DNA of 64,000 nucleotides from Streptomyces sp. NBC_00190. GTDB taxonomy: Bacteria > Actinomycetota > Actinomycetes > Streptomycetales > Streptomycetaceae. The translations under genes and the position numbers were made by a program. Shown here piece by piece: positions 45,163 to 52,636 of this stretch. The notes beneath the pieces were generated by a model. It was not told the origin of the DNA. It saw only the letters and a program-made list of their open reading frames with translations, and searched no databases. The stretch lies in contig NZ_CP108131.1 in the NCBI RefSeq assembly GCF_036203305.1, forward strand, positions 1,674,001-1,738,000. Reading direction: 5' to 3'. Each line of letters begins with the position of its first letter. Within the stretch, counting starts at the first letter, position 1.

Positions 45163-46806
45163 TCAGATCTGGATGTCGACGAGGAACGGACCGGGGTGGG
45201 CCAGCATCCGGCTCACGGCGGCGGCCGCCTCGTCCGGCTTCTCCACCCGCATCCCGCCGGCGCCGAGCGACCGGGCCAGCCCGGCGAAGTCGATCTCGGG
45301 GTGGGAGAGGTCGAAGGAGCCCGGGAATCCGTGCTCGGGGATGTCCCGCTCCCGCCAGTACTGGGCGATGTTGTCGTCCAGCAGCCGGTACTTGCGGTTG
45401 TTGCAGACCACGAACTTGGCCTCGATGCCGTGCCGGGCCGCCGTCCACAGCGCCTGGTAGGTGTACATCGACCCGCCGTCGCCCGCGAAACCGACGACGA
45501 GCCGGTCCGGGCGGGCGAGCTTGGCGCCGACCGCGCCCGGGAAGCCCACGCCCAGCGATCCGCCCCGGGTGAGGTGGTAGTCGCCCGGGCGCTCGGCCGG
45601 CAGGTACTTCGTGACCAGCGGGGAGGTGGTCAGCGCCTCGTCGAAGACGATCAGGTCCCCGCCGGTGCGCTCGGCCAGGGTCCGCAGGAAGACGGTCATC
45701 GGCGTGCCGTCGTCCGTCTGCGCCTGCCCGTCGCGGACCCTTTCCCGGGTCCGTACGTCGAGCCGGGCCGCCGCGGCCGCCCGCCGCTGCGGGGTCAGCC
45801 GGTGTTCCAGTACGCCGGCCAGCGCGCGCAGCGCCTGCTTGGGATCCGCGGCGAGGCCGAGGTCCACCGGGTGGTTCTTGGCGATCTCGTAGGCGTTGAG
45901 GTCGATGTGGACGACCTTCGCGCCTTCCCGGAAGGGGCTCTCCAGCTCGGGGAACACCTCCGGGAAGACATAGGTGCCGACGATCAGCACCCCGTCGGCG
46001 TCCCCCACGAGGTCCTTGCTGTGCGGGCCGAACATGTGGCCCGTCTGGCCCCGCCGCAGCGGGTGCGAGGCCGCGATGTTGACCTCGGAGGAGTCGACCT
46101 CGTACACGTCGGCGCCCAGCAGCTCGGCGACCGCCGCCAGTTCGTTCTGCGCCCCGGAGAGCGAGACCCCGTCCCCGATGAGGACGACCGGCCGCTCGGC
46201 GGAGGCGAGCAGCTCGGCCGCCCGCCCCACCGAGGCCGGCGAGGGCGCCACGTCCGTGAGCGGCACCGTGGCGGGCAGGACGGGCTCGGAGTTGAGCTCG
46301 TCCAGCACGTCCATCGGCAGCGCCACGAACACGGGCCCGCGGGGCGGGGTGAGCGCGATCTTCACGGCCCGCCGGATGGTGCGGAGCACGGAGTTCCGGT
46401 CGGTGACCCGGGTCGCGTACTTCGTCACCGGCTTGGCCATCGCCACCAGGTCGGACGCCATCTGCGCGTCCATGGCGTCGTAGCGCACCCCGGCGTCACC
46501 GGCGACCACGACGAGCGGGGTGTGGCCGCGCAGCGACTGGTAGAGCATGCCGATGCCGTTGCCCAGCCCCACCCCGGAATGCAGCTGGAGGAGCGCCGCG
46601 CCGCCGGTCGCCCGGGCGTATCCGTCGGCGATACCGGCGGCCACGGTCTCCTGGAGGGCGAGGATGTACTGGAAGTCCTCCGCCGCGTCCACAGCGTCGA
46701 GGAATCCCTGTTCCACCGTCCCAGGATTTCCGAACATCACATTCAGGCCGTCGGCCTTGAACTGCTCGATCAGCCTTTCCCGTCCGGGAGTGGCTCCGGT
46801 GTTCAT
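45163..46806 (-). CDS. Thiamine-diphosphate-dependent decarboxylase, benzoylformate decarboxylase-like
   Basis: A 547-residue TPP enzyme. Catalytic E53 (LQETVAAG), the TPP/Mg motif GDGGSMYTYQALWTAARHG with the distal Asn run VVCNN, and H76 in LQLHSGVGLGNG match benzoylformate decarboxylase, whose LHSAAGTGN carries the catalytic His. It would decarboxylate a 2-oxo acid to an aldehyde. Acetolactate-synthase-like function is less likely given the His. ATG at 46804-46806 follows GAGGGGGAG; earlier starts would add a short basic tail. The likely product aldehyde is a substrate for the ALDH in the operon. Confidence 0.85.
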   Translation of the reverse strand: MNTGATPGRERLIEQFKADGLNVMFGNPGTVEQGFLDAVDAAEDFQYILALQETVAAGIADGYARATGGAALLQLHSGVGLGNGIGMLYQSLRGHTPLVVVAGDAGVRYDAMDAQMASDLVAMAKPVTKYATRVTDRNSVLRTIRRAVKIALTPPRGPVFVALPMDVLDELNSEPVLPATVPLTDVAPSPASVGRAAELLASAERPVVLIGDGVSLSGAQNELAAVAELLGADVYEVDSSEVNIAASHPLRRGQTGHMFGPHSKDLVGDADGVLIVGTYVFPEVFPELESPFREGAKVVHIDLNAYEIAKNHPVDLGLAADPKQALRALAGVLEHRLTPQRRAAAAARLDVRTRERVRDGQAQTDDGTPMTVFLRTLAERTGGDLIVFDEALTTSPLVTKYLPAERPGDYHLTRGGSLGVGFPGAVGAKLARPDRLVVGFAGDGGSMYTYQALWTAARHGIEAKFVVCNNRKYRLLDDNIAQYWRERDIPEHGFPGSFDLSHPEIDFAGLARSLGAGGMRVEKPDEAAAAVSRMLAHPGPFLVDIQI

Positions 46807-46839
46807 CGAACTCCCCCTCATTCCCACGAGTTGCCGGAA

Positions 46840-47664
46840 TTACCAGCCGTAACGGGTGAGACCGTCCTCCAGGACTTCCACGATCTTCTGTCCCGTGAGG
46901 TACGAGTCAGGGGTGGACCGTCCGGTCACGAACGGGAAGTCGACGATGACCGAGACCGGCTTGCCGAAATTCCCGTGGTACGCGCCGCGCGGGCCCGTGG
47001 CGTCGCGCAGGATGTACTCCAGCGGATACGGCGGCGGCCCCATGTTGAAGTCGGTACCGAGGAATCCGGTGCCGTCCTTGTAGTCGTACTCCTTGCAGTG
47101 GCCGGTCACGTGCTTGCCCCAGATGATGCTCCTGCGGTCGCTCCAGTCCCGCGCGAAGGCGAGGCAGGCGACCCCGTAGCACTCCGCGGCCACGACCTTG
47201 CCGGCCCTCTTGAAGGCCAGGATCAGGGCGTGCACGCGCTCGTTGTTGGCGAGGTCGGCGATCGGGCCGCTGCCGCCGACGATGAGGATCGCGTCGTATC
47301 CGGCGATGTCGGCGTCGAGCTTGTCCAGATCGCGGTGGTACTGCTCCAGCTTCCGCAGATAGCCCTCGTCGCTCGTGTACGGGCGCTCCGGGACCCACGC
47401 CTCGATGTCGAGCGGCGAGTCCAGCCGGCTCGACTGCTCGAACTCCCGGCCCAGCCGGGCGTTCTCCTCTGTGGTGACCGAGCGTCCCAGTGGAGGATCG
47501 ATGTAGTTCGCGTCGAGGCTCGGCGGAAGAGCGTGTGCACGCTTTCCGGTCGGCGTGGCGAATATGACCTCGTAGCCCCGCTCATCGAACTTCGATACGG
47601 GCCCTATCAGTTCTTCGGCCCAGTAACCGTGTTCGGAGACAATGACCAGAATCTTTCTGCTCAC
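46840..47664 (-). CDS. DJ-1/PfpI-superfamily protein (first gene of the operon)
   Basis: A 274-residue class I GATase-like protein. E17 (YWAEELIGP), the GGSGPIADL oxyanion loop and C162 (VVAAECYGVACLAF, Cys followed by Tyr instead of His) are visible. It differs from the other two DJ-1 proteins of the operon, being longer at the C-terminus with a GKHVTGHCKEYDY segment. The GTG at 47662-47664 has GGAGGAA upstream. A promoter-like TTGACG-N17-CAGTGT lies just ahead. Confidence 0.82.
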   Translation of the reverse strand: MSRKILVIVSEHGYWAEELIGPVSKFDERGYEVIFATPTGKRAHALPPSLDANYIDPPLGRSVTTEENARLGREFEQSSRLDSPLDIEAWVPERPYTSDEGYLRKLEQYHRDLDKLDADIAGYDAILIVGGSGPIADLANNERVHALILAFKRAGKVVAAECYGVACLAFARDWSDRRSIIWGKHVTGHCKEYDYKDGTGFLGTDFNMGPPPYPLEYILRDATGPRGAYHGNFGKPVSVIVDFPFVTGRSTPDSYLTGQKIVEVLEDGLTRYGW

Positions 47665-47704
47665 GTATTCCTCCAGGCGCCGCCTGTTGTCGTTGGCGTC
47701 CCCC

Positions 47705-47733
47705 ACACTGGCCGCGCCCGGAGCCTTCGTCAA
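47705..47733 (-). promoter_or_regulatory. Putative promoter of the 24-gene operon (TTGACG-N17-CAGTGT)
   Basis: On the minus strand TTGACG (47728-47733) and CAGTGT (47705-47710) are 17 bases apart, a near-consensus principal-sigma promoter. The start near 47698 would give a leader of about 34 bases to the GTG at 47664. It is close to a set of inverted repeats (47748-47820). Confidence 0.45.
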
Positions 47734-47747
47734 AGCGCCGGTGTGCG

Positions 47748-47820
47748 ACTTCGTGAGGTAGCGGCCCACCTCATGGGGGCACCTCAGGAAGTCGTCTCCC
47801 GACGTCATGAAGTAGCTTCA
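47748..47820. promoter_or_regulatory. Inverted repeats in the divergent intergenic region (operator candidates)
   Basis: ACTTCGTGAGGT (47748-47759) and ACCTCAGGAAGT (47781-47792) form an 11-of-12 inverted repeat. A second palindrome, TGAAG-N3-CTTCA, lies at 47808-47820, and CCTGACTTC follows. The cluster sits between the operon promoter and the divergent UBP zinc-finger gene. The regulator is not identified; the region otherwise holds no gene. Confidence 0.45.
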
Positions 47821-47941
47821 GGACTACCTGACTTCGGCCGAATCGGTGAACCATTACCGAGGCCGCGCCCTATCGTCTGGACGCGCCGTGAATCACGGGC
47901 GCGCGGAGTAGGAGCCGTCGAGAAGAAGAGGGACGGGGACG

Positions 47942-48214
47942 ATGACGATGGACCTGTTGTGCACCCACATCGATCGGATACGTCCGGTGAAGCCCGGAAC
48001 CGAGGGCTGCGAGGAGTGCCTCATCGCCGGTGACACCTGGGTGCACCTGCGGATGTGCCTCAGCTGCGGGCACGTCGGATGCTGCGACTCCTCGAAGAAC
48101 CGTCACGCCACCCGCCACTACCGCACCACCGAGCACCCCATCGCGGCCTCGCACGAGCCCGGCGAGGACTGGGCGTGGTGCTACGCCGACAAGCTGATGC
48201 TGGACCCGGCGTGA
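47942..48214 (+). CDS. UBP-type zinc finger protein
   Basis: A 90-residue protein made almost only of a ZnF-UBP domain: Cys/His ligands CTH, CEEC, CLSCGHVGCCD and several His (NRHATRHYRTTEHP), with the terminal WAWCYADK motif of ubiquitin-C-terminal-tail binders. In bacteria, which lack ubiquitin, its ligand is unknown. GTGA overlap with the receiver-flavoprotein gene couples their translation, suggesting one functional unit. Confidence 0.88.
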   Translation: MTMDLLCTHIDRIRPVKPGTEGCEECLIAGDTWVHLRMCLSCGHVGCCDSSKNRHATRHYRTTEHPIAASHEPGEDWAWCYADKLMLDPA

Positions 48215-49923
48215 GCGCGGCGCAGGAGAGCGCGGCCGTCACGGCCGCCGGCGAGCACGTGGAGAACAAGAAGCCGGTCATCCTGGCCGTGGACGACGAC
48301 CCGCAGGTGCTCCGCGCCGTCCGCCGTGACCTGCGCAGCGCCTACGGCGACCGCTACCGGGTGCTAGGCGCCTCCTCGGCCGCCGACGCCCTGAAGATCC
48401 TGGACTCCCTCGACGAGCGCGGCCACGACCCGGCGCTGTTCCTCGTGGACCAGCGGATGCCCGACGTCACCGGGGTCGAATTCCTGCTGGAGGCGGTCAG
48501 CCGCTTCCCGGACGCCCGCCGCGTGCTGCTGACCGCGTACGCGGAGACCGACGCGGCGATCACCGCCATCAACCGGGTCCGGCTGGACTACTACCTGCTC
48601 AAGCCGTGGGACCCGCCGCACGAGCGGCTCTTCCCGGTCCTGGACGACCTGCTGTCGGACTGGCTGGCCACCTACCGGCCCGCGTACGACGGAATCATCG
48701 TCGCCGGTCACCTGGTCTCCCCCGGCACCCACGCCGTGCGGGACTTCTTCACGCGCAACGGCCAGCCGTTCCGCTTCCTCAACGTGGAGCGGGACCCCGA
48801 GGCGCTGACCCTGATCGCCGCCCAGCCCGACGCGGCGCTCCCGCTGGTCCGCTTCCCGGACGGGTCGGTGCTCTCCGCGCCCACCGACACCGAGCTCGCC
48901 CAGCGCCTGGGCCTGGCGACCACCGCCTCCCGGCCGCACTACGAGTGCGTCATCGTCGGCGCGGGGCCCGCTGGCCTGGCGGCCGGGGTGTACGCGGCTT
49001 CGGAAGGCCTGTCGACGCTGATGCTGGACTCCCGCGCCCCGGGCGGCCAGGCCGGCACCTCCAGCCTGATCGAGAACTACCTCGGCTTCCCCTCGGGCCT
49101 CTCGGGCGGCGACCTGACCCGCCGCGCCACCATCCAGGCCTCCCGGTTCGGCGCCGAGATCCTGCACCCGGTGGAGGTGGTCTCACTGACCCGGGACGAT
49201 CCGGCGAAGATCCTCACCCTGGCCGACGGCACGGAGATCTCCGCCGAGACGGTCCTACTGGCCACGGGAGTCTCGTACAACCGCCTCGACGCGCCCGGCG
49301 CGGACCGCTTCGAGGGAGCCGGTCTCTACTACGGCGCGGCCACGACCGAGAGCTCGGCGTGCATCTCGCAGCACGTGTTCATCGTGGGCGGGGCCAACTC
49401 GGCCGGCCAGGCCGCGGTGCACTTCGCCAAGTACGCCGCCCGCGTGACCATCCTGGTCCGCGCGGCCTCGCTGGACGCGAGCATGTCCCGTTACCTGATC
49501 GACGAGATCGACCGCACCCCGAACATCGAGGTGAAGGTCCGTACGACGGTGGTCCGGCTGGACGGCGACGAGCACCTCGAACGGCTGACCCTGCACGACG
49601 CGGAGACGGACGAGGACACGGAGGTCCCGGCACGCTTCATGTTCACCTTCATCGGCGCCCGCCCGCACACCGACTGGCTGTCGGGGGTCGTCGAGCGGGA
49701 CGAGTACGGCTTCGTCCTCACCGGATCGGACCTGATCGCCAACGGTGGCGAGCTCCCGGCCGAGTGGAGCCTGGAACGGGCCCCCTACCCGCTGGAGACC
49801 AGCGTTCCGGGCGTGTTCGCGGCGGGCGACGTACGGGCCCACTCGGTGAAGCGGGTCGCGTCGGGCGTGGGCGAGGGCGCGATGGCGGTCAACCTGATCC
49901 ACCGCTACCGCTCGATGGGCTGA
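48211..49923 (+). CDS. Receiver-domain / thioredoxin-reductase-like flavoprotein fusion
   Basis: A 570-residue fusion. Residues 22-140 are a receiver (acidic D28-D30, phosphoacceptor D80 in LFLVDQRMPD, K131). Residues 155-235 look like a glutaredoxin/thioredoxin fold without active-site cysteines (LVSPGTHAVRDFFTRNGQPF). From 244 on is a TrxR-type FAD/NAD(P) flavoprotein (VIVGAGPAGLAAG, VFIVGGANSAGQAAV, GVFAAGDVRAHSVKRVASGVGEG). The CxxC of true thioredoxin reductases is missing: the region reads TTESSACIS with a single Cys. So phosphorylation may gate an NAD(P)H flavoenzyme whose acceptor is unknown. Confidence 0.88.
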   Translation: MSAAQESAAVTAAGEHVENKKPVILAVDDDPQVLRAVRRDLRSAYGDRYRVLGASSAADALKILDSLDERGHDPALFLVDQRMPDVTGVEFLLEAVSRFPDARRVLLTAYAETDAAITAINRVRLDYYLLKPWDPPHERLFPVLDDLLSDWLATYRPAYDGIIVAGHLVSPGTHAVRDFFTRNGQPFRFLNVERDPEALTLIAAQPDAALPLVRFPDGSVLSAPTDTELAQRLGLATTASRPHYECVIVGAGPAGLAAGVYAASEGLSTLMLDSRAPGGQAGTSSLIENYLGFPSGLSGGDLTRRATIQASRFGAEILHPVEVVSLTRDDPAKILTLADGTEISAETVLLATGVSYNRLDAPGADRFEGAGLYYGAATTESSACISQHVFIVGGANSAGQAAVHFAKYAARVTILVRAASLDASMSRYLIDEIDRTPNIEVKVRTTVVRLDGDEHLERLTLHDAETDEDTEVPARFMFTFIGARPHTDWLSGVVERDEYGFVLTGSDLIANGGELPAEWSLERAPYPLETSVPGVFAAGDVRAHSVKRVASGVGEGAMAVNLIHRYRSMG

Positions 49924-49982
49924 GAGCGAACAGGCGCCGGAACGCTTGCGATCAAGACCACAGCGGACGCAACGTTGATTAC

Positions 49983-50501
49983 ATGATTACAGTCGAACAG
50001 AGCGAACAGCTCCGCGTGTGGTTCGCCGAGCGTCTGCCGGTGGACGTCTACGAGTCCCTCGTATCGGTCACGGCCGACCGCGAGGAGATCACGGTCGTCG
50101 GCACCGTGCCGGCGGCCGAGTCCGTCAAGGAGTTCCGCGAACGCACCCGCGAACAGCGCATCGAGGTCGCCCGCGAGGCCGAGGAGCTCTACCGCCGCAA
50201 GGTGGCCTGGGGCGTGCGGGTGGGCGAGGAGACCGCGCTCTTCACCCACCTCGCCGTCCCGGTCATGACCCGTCTGCGCCAGTCCGAGCGCCAGGTCCTC
50301 GACACCCTGGTCGCCGGCGGCGTGGCCCGCAGCCGGGCCGACGCCCTCGCCTGGTGCGTCCGCCTGGTGGGCCGCAACACCGACACCTGGCTGGCGGAAC
50401 TGCGCGAGTCCCTGGACAAGGTCCAGCAGGTCCGCTCGAAGGGCCCGGACGTGGCCGAGTCCCCGGACCCGACGGACTCCAGGAAGTCCGAGTCCGAATG
50501 A
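49983..50501 (+). CDS. Conserved-looking hypothetical protein, 172 aa
   Basis: A charged protein (LRVWFAERLPVDVYESLVSV; EVAREAEELYRRKVAWGVRVG; GVARSRADALAWCVRLVG). The SRADALAWCVRLV part resembles a ribbon-helix-helix second helix, so DNA binding is possible, not shown. Codon use is typical. No ribosome site is visible before the ATG at 49983. I do not recognise a named family. Confidence 0.6.
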   Translation: MITVEQSEQLRVWFAERLPVDVYESLVSVTADREEITVVGTVPAAESVKEFRERTREQRIEVAREAEELYRRKVAWGVRVGEETALFTHLAVPVMTRLRQSERQVLDTLVAGGVARSRADALAWCVRLVGRNTDTWLAELRESLDKVQQVRSKGPDVAESPDPTDSRKSESE

Positions 50502-50574
50502 CGGAATCCCCCCACGGGCAAGCATGATCCCGTAAGGCTGGCCACGACCACCATCCAGGGAGAGGCAGCGCACC

Positions 50575-50898
50575 ATGACGACCACCGTCGAATACATCCG
50601 CTACCGGATCGCATTGGACGACCAGCAGGCCTTCGAGGACGCGTACACCCGGGCGGCCGAGGCCCTGGCCGCGTCGCCCGAGTGCATCGACTACGAGCTG
50701 GCACGCTGCGAGGAGGAGAACGAGCGCTACATCCTCCGCATCCGCTGGACCTCGGTCGACGCCCACCTGGGCGGCTTCCGCAAGGGCGAGCACTTCCCGG
50801 CCTTCTTCAGCGCGATCCGGCCGTACGTGACGGCGATCGAGGAAATGCAGCACTACACGGTGACCGACATCGTGGGCACCGGAAAGGCCGCAGGGTAA
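50575..50898 (+). CDS. Antibiotic biosynthesis monooxygenase-domain (YgiN-like) protein
   Basis: A 107-residue ferredoxin-like-fold protein (YIRYRIALDDQQAFEDAYTRAAEALAASPECIDYELARCEEE, then YILRIRWTSVDAHLGGFRKGEHF). ABM-domain proteins next to group II truncated haemoglobins are common in actinobacteria, where they may share a haem or redox function. A GGGAGAGG ribosome site precedes the ATG. The haemoglobin gene starts two bases after its stop. Confidence 0.82.
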   Translation: MTTTVEYIRYRIALDDQQAFEDAYTRAAEALAASPECIDYELARCEEENERYILRIRWTSVDAHLGGFRKGEHFPAFFSAIRPYVTAIEEMQHYTVTDIVGTGKAAG

Positions 50899-50900
50899 CC

Positions 50901-51377
50901 ATGAGCACGACACCCACCATCTACGAGTGGATGGGCGGCGCGGAGGCGATGAACCGTCTCACCGACGCCTTCTACGCCCACGCCCTGCGGGACGAGATCC
51001 TGGCCCCGGTCTTCGCCGGCATGGACTCGGAGCACCCGCAGCACGTCGCGGTCTGGCTGTCGGAGGTCTTCGGCGGCCCGTCGGACTACTCCGCCCACCA
51101 CGGCGGCCACCAGCACATGGCCACCAAGCACCTGGGCCGCGCGATCACCGAGAGGCAGCGCCGCCGCTGGGTGGACCTGCTCCTGGACACGGCCGACGAG
51201 GTCGGCCTCCCGACGGACCCGGAGTTCCGCGCGGTGTTCGTCTACTACATCGAGTGGGGCACCCGCATGGCCCTGATCTACTCGGGCGCCAACCCGCCCC
51301 CGGTCGACGCGGCCAAGATCCCGGTCTGGTCCTGGGGCCAGACCCCTCCGTGGGTCCCGAAGACCGCGACGGACTGA
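50901..51377 (+). CDS. Group II truncated haemoglobin (trHbO type)
   Basis: A 158-residue 2-over-2 globin: TIYEWMGGAEAMNRLTDAFYAHAL with B10 Tyr (Y25), proximal F8 His (H77 in MATKHLGRAIT), distal W at G8 (W90) and the long Pro-rich C-terminus. These proteins bind O2, NO or related ligands and may act in peroxide or nitrosative defence. It is coupled by two-base spacing to the ABM gene and ends just before a strong inverted repeat. Confidence 0.93.
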   Translation: MSTTPTIYEWMGGAEAMNRLTDAFYAHALRDEILAPVFAGMDSEHPQHVAVWLSEVFGGPSDYSAHHGGHQHMATKHLGRAITERQRRRWVDLLLDTADEVGLPTDPEFRAVFVYYIEWGTRMALIYSGANPPPVDAAKIPVWSWGQTPPWVPKTATD

Positions 51378-51380
51378 CCC

Positions 51381-51438
51381 GCTCCGCCCCAGCCGGCCCG
51401 GCCTCGCAGGCGTTCGAGGCCGGGGTCTGGGGCGGAGC
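51381..51438. terminator. Long inverted repeat between convergent genes (bidirectional terminator)
   Basis: Perfect arms GCTCCGCCCCAG (51381-51392) and CTGGGGCGGAGC (51427-51438), with inner GGCCTCG/CGAGGCC pairing, lie between the haemoglobin gene (plus) and the barstar gene (minus). The sequence resembles the GC-rich palindromic intergenic elements widespread in streptomycete genomes (GGCGTTCGAGGCC core). Confidence 0.65.
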
Positions 51439-51441
51439 CCA

Positions 51442-51499
51442 GGTCCTTCAGCCCCGCCCGGGTTCTCAGCGCCGCCCGGGTCCTTCAGCCCCGCCCGGG
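51442..51499. repeat. Tandem 18-19-bp repeat, three copies, in the end of the barstar gene
   Basis: GTCCTTCAGCCCCGCCCGG occurs at 51443 and 51480, with a divergent copy (GTTCTCAGCGCCGCCCGG) between. The block spans the barstar stop codon (51466-51468) and the last codons of that gene. Confidence 0.7.
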
Positions 51500-51864
51500 C
51501 CCGGCCCGGCCAGCAGCACCGTGAGCGGCGGCGCGCCGTCCTGCCCGCGCCAGAAGTCCACGGCCTCCTCCAGGATCTCCAGCAGGGTCTCCCAGTCGCC
51601 CGGCCGCTCGGCGGCGTACCCGCGCCACGAGGTCACGGCGACGAGCCGCCCCTCGGCGTCCGGCAGCCACGACAGGTCCCTCAGCGCGTCCGCCAGCGCG
51701 TCCCAGTTCCCCCCGAACCACTCCGGCAGCCGCAGGGCGTCCCCGCACCGCCGCATCAGCCCGGCCTTGCCGCGTACGCCGTCCAGGTCCAGCCGCACGG
51801 TCGTCCAGTCGGCGGCTTCGGCGGCGGCGAGGGCAGGGGCGAGCGGCTGCGGGTCGAGGGTCAT
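51466..51864 (-). CDS. Barstar-family ribonuclease inhibitor
   Basis: A 132-residue protein with the barstar core: TVRLDLDGVRGKAGLMRRCGDALRLPEWFGGNWDALADALRDLSWLP. The WFGGNWDAL signature and the acidic helices that plug the RNase active site are clear. The ATG overlaps the stop of the RNase gene (ATGA), so the inhibitor is made together with its target. The tail lies within a tandem repeat and is Gly/Pro-rich. Confidence 0.92.
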   Translation of the reverse strand: MTLDPQPLAPALAAAEAADWTTVRLDLDGVRGKAGLMRRCGDALRLPEWFGGNWDALADALRDLSWLPDAEGRLVAVTSWRGYAAERPGDWETLLEILEEAVDFWRGQDGAPPLTVLLAGPGPGGAEGPGRR

Positions 51865-52283
51865 CGGAGAACCGCCTTGAAGGTCTCGTAGTGGTCGTCC
51901 GTGTAGAAGAACTCCCCACCCTCGCCCGTCACGATCCGCCGGGCCCCGCGGTCCCGCTCCCCCGGCGTCCTCACGGTGAACTCGTGGTAGTAGCCGCGTT
52001 TCTGCCGGGGCAGGGCCTTCTCGAAGTTCCCGAAGACGGTCCCGTCCTGGCGGTACGGATACGGCCCGCCCTTGTCGATGAGCGCGAGCACGTCCAGGGC
52101 CTGCCGCGGCAGCTCGGCGGCCCGCACGGTCGCCAGCCCCTTCGCCCACACCGGAGCGCCGGTGCCGGCGGCGGCAGGCGCGGGCTTCTGCCCGCCACAG
52201 CCCACCGCACCGACCAGCGCGGCGCACAGGAACACGGCCCCCAGTACACGAAGCAGCGACCGGGGCACGTTCCGAAAGATCAT
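51861..52283 (-). CDS. Guanyl-specific ribonuclease (RNase Sa/barnase-like), exported lipoprotein
   Basis: A 140-residue protein with an N-terminal signal and a probable lipobox (VGAVGC, Cys29), then a microbial RNase N1/T1 domain. The catalytic residues line up with RNase Sa: Glu E101 (YYHEFTVRTPG), Arg R115/R116 (GARRIVTG) and His H131 (TDDHYETFK). The protein is likely tethered outside the cell, while barstar would protect the cytoplasm. Together the genes form an RNase/immunity pair in the barnase-barstar pattern. Confidence 0.92.
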   Translation of the reverse strand: MIFRNVPRSLLRVLGAVFLCAALVGAVGCGGQKPAPAAAGTGAPVWAKGLATVRAAELPRQALDVLALIDKGGPYPYRQDGTVFGNFEKALPRQKRGYYHEFTVRTPGERDRGARRIVTGEGGEFFYTDDHYETFKAVLR

Positions 52284-52333
52284 GCGCCGATCGTGCCAAA
52301 TATCCGATTCGCTCGCGAATCGCCCGATGGCGT

Positions 52334-52555
52334 CTAGAGCGCGGCCATCTTGGTGTAGGGACTCAGGATTCGCTTCTGGACCGACCCGAAGTCGACGAGA
52401 ACAGCGATCCCCTCCTCGATTCCGACGACACGGCCGAGGCCGTGCTCATCGTGAGTGACCCGGTCGCCGACGCTGAACTGCCGGATGGGCTGTTCCACGG
52501 GGGCCTTGAACGGGCTGGACGGCAAATGGCGGCGAGGTACTGCTGACTTTGTCAT
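52334..52555 (-). CDS. Small protein with Tudor/SH3-like fold, 73 aa
   Basis: VGDRVTHDEHGLGRVVGIEEGIAVLVDFGSVQKRILSPYTKMAAL resembles the C-terminal Tudor-like segments of UvrD/PcrA helicases (VGDRVTHDKWGLGTV...). The N-terminus is short and basic. ATG at 52553-52555 gives a protein typical of a conserved streptomycete small-protein group. Possibly an RNA-polymerase- or nucleic-acid-binding adaptor; not established. Confidence 0.7.
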   Translation of the reverse strand: MTKSAVPRRHLPSSPFKAPVEQPIRQFSVGDRVTHDEHGLGRVVGIEEGIAVLVDFGSVQKRILSPYTKMAAL

Positions 52556-52636
52556 TGAACCCAGTATGCGCCCCGCGGGCCGCCTCGTGGTCCGCCGTTC
52601 GGATCTCAATTCCGGCACCATCCGCCCCAGCGGTGG

